The translations under genes were made by a program, and so were the position numbers. Source: Cliona cf. orientalis (Eukaryota > Porifera > Demospongiae > Clionaida > Clionaidae). From it: DNA of 64,000 bases. The notes under the pieces are model-generated. The model was not told the DNA's origin, did no database searches, and saw nothing but the letters and a program-made list of their open reading frames with translations. This document shows, one piece after another, positions 62,080 through 64,000 of this stretch. The DNA lies in assembly GCA_963930775.1 (NCBI GenBank), contig OZ005689.1, positions 3,038,001 through 3,102,000 on the forward strand, given 5' to 3'. Numbering within the stretch: the stretch's first letter is position 1; every line of letters starts with the position of its first letter.

Positions 62080-63864
62080 GCTCCTAGTGCTCCTCAAAGT
62101 GTTGCTACGGTGACCAGTCCCAGTGGTGCAGTGATCGTATCCTGGCTACCTCCGGAGCCAAGAAATGGAGTGATACTGCAGTACCTCGTTCAAGTCTTAC
62201 TGGGTGCCACAGACCAAACTATTAACAGCCAAACAGTCTCTGTGGGCTCTTCAATGGCCGAACAAGAAATGGGAAGATCTGTTACTTTCGTGGGACTGGA
62301 TCTCGACAATTTCCAGTACAGAATTGAGGTGTATGCTTCTACAGGAGCTGGAACAGGTCCCAGTTCCATTCCAGTATTTATCGGAATGGATTCCGCCACT
62401 AATGCTACTACCATTATGGTAGATCCTCCCACTTCCACAATGGCTATTGATGATACGATGTCATCAGCAACCAATGAAGTCACCTCTTCGCCTAGCACTG
62501 CCACGGAATCTCCAACAGCTCTACCAACAACAGATACACTACAAACTACTATTAATGATAGTACTACAAAAGATGATGTACAGACTATCACTGTTGGTGG
62601 TACTGAAGCGCCAGCTCCCTTTCGAGATGACGAATATTACATCGTTCGAATTGTGCCGCCAGTCGTGGTTGCTTTGTTTATCCTGGTGATCGTGGTTGTC
62701 GTGGTGATGGGGTGCTGCTGTCGTTCAAGGATGAACAGGGAGAACAAGAAGGGACTGTACACTGTCTACCCTCCAGGAGACTATGTCATGAGGTAAGTTC
62801 AGAAATCAGTAGCAGGCAGTGCTCTGATCCCCCGACAAACTTCATTTTGTGATTTGTTGGTAACTGATGAAACTGTATAATTATTAAGTCTGAAAGGTAA
62901 TGGTAACTTGTATCAGTAAGAGAGAGTGATCAATACATGACATTATAAGACTATGCACAGTTCACTGGGCTACAACAATAATGATAAATTACTCCTTTTA
63001 TACCATCCTTCAGAAACAAGCACACTCTTGAAGGAGATCACACCGTTGCCGGGGACGACGACGTGGAGACATCCTCCTACCACATTAAGGATGCCCTGGA
63101 CGCTAACTTTACCTATAACAGCCACTCTCACTCCAACAGGCAGCCACCGTCCGTCAGACAGCACGGCCTCAGGGCAGGGGTCAATAACCAGAGCGCCGTG
63201 AACAGGGGACAGTTGGAGAGTGGAAACAGGCTAGGGAGACAACCATATCAGCCAGGCACTGGACAAGGTATGTAGTACACACACACAGGAGCTCATCAAC
63301 AGTTACACTGGTGTGGTATTGGCACCCCGAAATCCAACCTGGACCCCACCAGGTCATGGTACTATCTGTCAATGGGATGGATGTTTTTACCCCTTTTGCC
63401 ACCCCAACGGAGGCTTAGGTCCCTATTTTACAGCTAGCCTAAGGTACATACACTTGGAGCAATGGGGATAAAGAAAGGTGACTTGCTCAAAGTCACAACA
63501 GCAACGCCTTGGTGGGACTCGAACCCCCAACCCTTGGATTGGGAGCCCAAGACCTTAACCACTACACCAAGCTGCTCCCTCTGTCACGCTCATACATTCA
63601 CAGCCCACAAACTACCATCCCCTCTTCTCTACGTAGGTCACCATGGTGGTTGGCAGCAACCGCAGCAGCATCAGCAATACCCAGCGACCACCGCTGGTTG
63701 GCGTGACGCAGCAGAGGAGCCCGACTCCCGTCCTGACTCGGGTGAGCTGGAGATCATGCCCGCCGAAGTGGACATGGAGCTAGGAGGAGAGAGGGAGAGG
63801 GAGAGCCTGGGTAGTCAGTCGGAAGGATCCATGGGCTCTCTGCAAAGACTACCTTACCAACCAG
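48161..63864 (+). CDS. Large type I receptor: 13 Ig, four FN3, membrane span, long tail (3' end beyond window)
   Basis: Exons: 48161-48269 (signal peptide), 48441-48707, 48962-49285, 49658-49809 with 50197-50335, 50521-50805, 51186-51449, 51692-51964, 52353-52628, 52707-52864 with 53113-53233, 53355-53621, 53841-54116, 54774-55049, 55333-55581, 55770-56021 (13 Ig domains), 60064-60363, 60750-61354, 61481-61715, 62081-62792, 63014-63267, 63637-63864. Phases match throughout; at least 2007 codons. Four FN3 domains follow the Ig array, with a Ser/Thr/Pro-rich stretch after the second (mucin-like) and another after the fourth. The span is VVVALFILVIVVVVVMG, then a Gln/Glu-rich tail with repeated RQPYQPG and RLPYQP. 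The join across 56022-60063 rests on phase and domain order only. The layout recalls Robo/Dscam/neogenin-type guidance or adhesion receptors; I cannot name an orthologue. The gene continues beyond 63864. Confidence 0.85.
51471..51650 (+). repeat. GGGAGA-type purine microsatellite
   Basis: About 180 bp of G/A-only low-complexity sequence (GGGAGA, GAGAGG units) directly after the donor at 51450. Frames through it encode only Arg/Glu/Gly and are not genes. Confidence 0.85.
52070..52155. repeat. Two tandem copies of a 43-45-bp unit
   Basis: Each unit contains TGTGTTGATAGCAGCC followed by ACTAGAGCA and CACAG. A single related copy lies near 24680. It sits in the intron 51965-52352. Confidence 0.75.
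54437..54580. mobile_element. Short MITE related to the 27284 family
   Basis: Inverted ends of about 35 bp (GTAGTGGAAAATTTTCAAAG against an inverse ending near 54580), with TTTTCATG and CACGAAAATT words like the larger elements at 27284 and 29693. It lies in the intron 54117-54773. Confidence 0.55.
55689..55742 (+). repeat. (TC)n microsatellite before a splice acceptor
   Basis: About 50 bp of nearly pure TC leading into the acceptor at 55769. Similar tracts precede other acceptors of this gene: CT-rich 48901-48960, (CA)n 53812-53836 and about 55298-55326, and (CT)n 62044-62078. Confidence 0.8.
56022..57803. other. Intronic stretch with repeat remnants
   Basis: The first part of a 4-kb intron. 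It holds a GC-richer repeat-like block at about 56160-56760 (GCGAAGCGAGAG words, a (GTCT)n run at about 56455-56482) and a palindrome at 56782-56858. A tRNA-like segment near 57062-57200 (B-box-like GTTCGATTC) could be an old SINE. No exon of matching phase seen. Confidence 0.5.
56782..56858. repeat. 77-bp palindrome
   Basis: The left arm starts GGGATGACAGTGGCTTCTTT and pairs with 56821-56858 with two mismatches. It has almost no loop and would extrude as a hairpin. Confidence 0.8.
57804..58667 (-). CDS. Intronless secreted Cys-rich protein nested in an intron
   Basis: A single open frame of 287 residues from the ATG at 58667; an in-frame start 9 nt upstream would be non-ATG. The first 25 residues form a signal peptide (LLLQHTVVICVIAFMLC). 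The mature part has about 14 Cys and distinctive blocks CPGQWN, YSKVCGRIIGEG, YLDGVSVTHGAPGSRTHIW, CPCDN, DNYFCD, SNPCC, and a C-terminus AEMYVQ. I recall the VSVTHG...HIW...CPC...YFC pattern from uncharacterised secreted proteins of cnidarians, molluscs and sponges; no function is known to me. It lies antisense in the intron 56022-60063 of the large receptor gene, with its own upstream region about 58668-58760. Confidence 0.85.
   Translation of the reverse strand: MLLLQHTVVICVIAFMLCTVTTMTQGQEELPIEISPVTIPGTSGECPSDDSRQESRNFLGNATREIIRKLNTPTNPISQIDICGPGNWRRVFYLNTSRSDQIMCPGQWNLVTSPVRGCAKASSSCRSAFSGEISTTYSKVCGRIIGEGVTSPDAFIRFGSATGQNFVEGNYLDGVSVTHGAPGSRTHIWSFGAGHTGRCPCDNSDRTIAPLPPAEVGDNYFCDRADQLDRLWTGESCASSNPCCSFHNPPYFSIQLPAATTDRIELRSCTDETDENILVLFAEMYVQ
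58668..60063. other. Second part of the host intron, no gene seen
   Basis: About 1.4 kb, AT-rich. It holds the promoter of the nested gene. Near 59760-59800 is a diverged copy of a word also at 57460-57495 (CAGATGATTGAA then AGATG), so a dispersed repeat is present on both sides of the nested gene. Confidence 0.5.
63386..63579 (-). mobile_element. tRNA-derived SINE
   Basis: On the minus strand the head starts GGGAGCAGCTTGGTG, with an A-box-like TGGTGTAGTGGTTAAGG and a B box GGTTCGAGTCCCACC, so it is derived from a tRNA. There is no paired acceptor stem, so it is not a working tRNA. The body continues TTGTGACTTTGAGCAAGTCA, close to the conserved segment seen in vertebrate MIR/L2-type SINE tails. 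It lies in the intron 63268-63636 of the large receptor. Confidence 0.75.
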
Positions 63865-64000
63865 GTGAGTGTTATAGAGTTGTATTAGCTCTCCTTCTAT
63901 TAATGGCAAACAGTAGCCTCGTACCCAGGCTCGAGGCTAGGCAAATAGGGGATCATTGTCATGGGCCATTGTCTATATACATCCAACTCAGGCCTCAGTG

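Noticed and set aside
63511-63579. Possible tRNA gene on the minus strand
   Set aside because: A and B boxes are present but there is no paired acceptor stem, and a SINE body follows, so it was called a SINE.

Overview
The window is animal nuclear DNA, most likely from a demosponge. The evidence is spliceosomal introns with GT-AG ends, animal-type alpha-tubulin genes (451 residues, ending in Tyr), an animal tRNA-Trp, many MITE-like elements, and Ig/FN3 receptors. Three of those receptor genes (6.2-13.1 kb, 14.7-15.8 kb, 23.2-24.1 kb) carry a Cys-rich Ig-like plus FN3-like module that I remember as lineage-expanded in sponges. I could not check this against a database, so the phylum is an inference. 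I built the gene models by hand by matching splice sites and codon phase; UTRs are not defined.

Layout. 66-5960 (-): secreted or membrane protein with nine Ig and at least two FN3 domains, running off the left edge, with a tRNA-Trp gene inside one intron. 6159-13092 (+): receptor sharing a short divergent promoter with the first gene; its last exon encodes a HIRAN-like domain. 14677-15785 (-): a related receptor with an ITIM-like tail (first exon not found). 17.76-20.05 kb: 5'-truncated LINE with a poly(A) tail. 20127-20840 (+): intronless nucleotidyltransferase-fold gene. 23185-24068 (+): frameshifted third member of the Cys-rich family. 25620-37789 (-) and 38461-43484 (+): head-to-head pair of seven-Ig-domain receptors with similar ectodomains and unrelated cytoplasmic tails. 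43871-47619 (-): two tandem alpha-tubulin genes. 48161 to beyond 63864 (+): receptor with 13 Ig and four FN3 domains, Ser/Thr-rich linkers, one membrane span and a long tail, running off the right edge. 57804-58667 (-): intronless secreted protein nested in an intron of that receptor.

Taken together, this is a receptor-rich neighbourhood: six or seven Ig-superfamily or Ig-like cell-surface genes in 64 kb, with divergent pairs, one likely pseudogene, local exon homogenisation and swapped cytoplasmic tails. That pattern fits a rapidly evolving recognition cluster (immune or self/non-self), but the function is an inference. The introns, especially the 6.4-kb first intron of the 25620-37789 gene, are packed with short inverted-repeat elements of several families.
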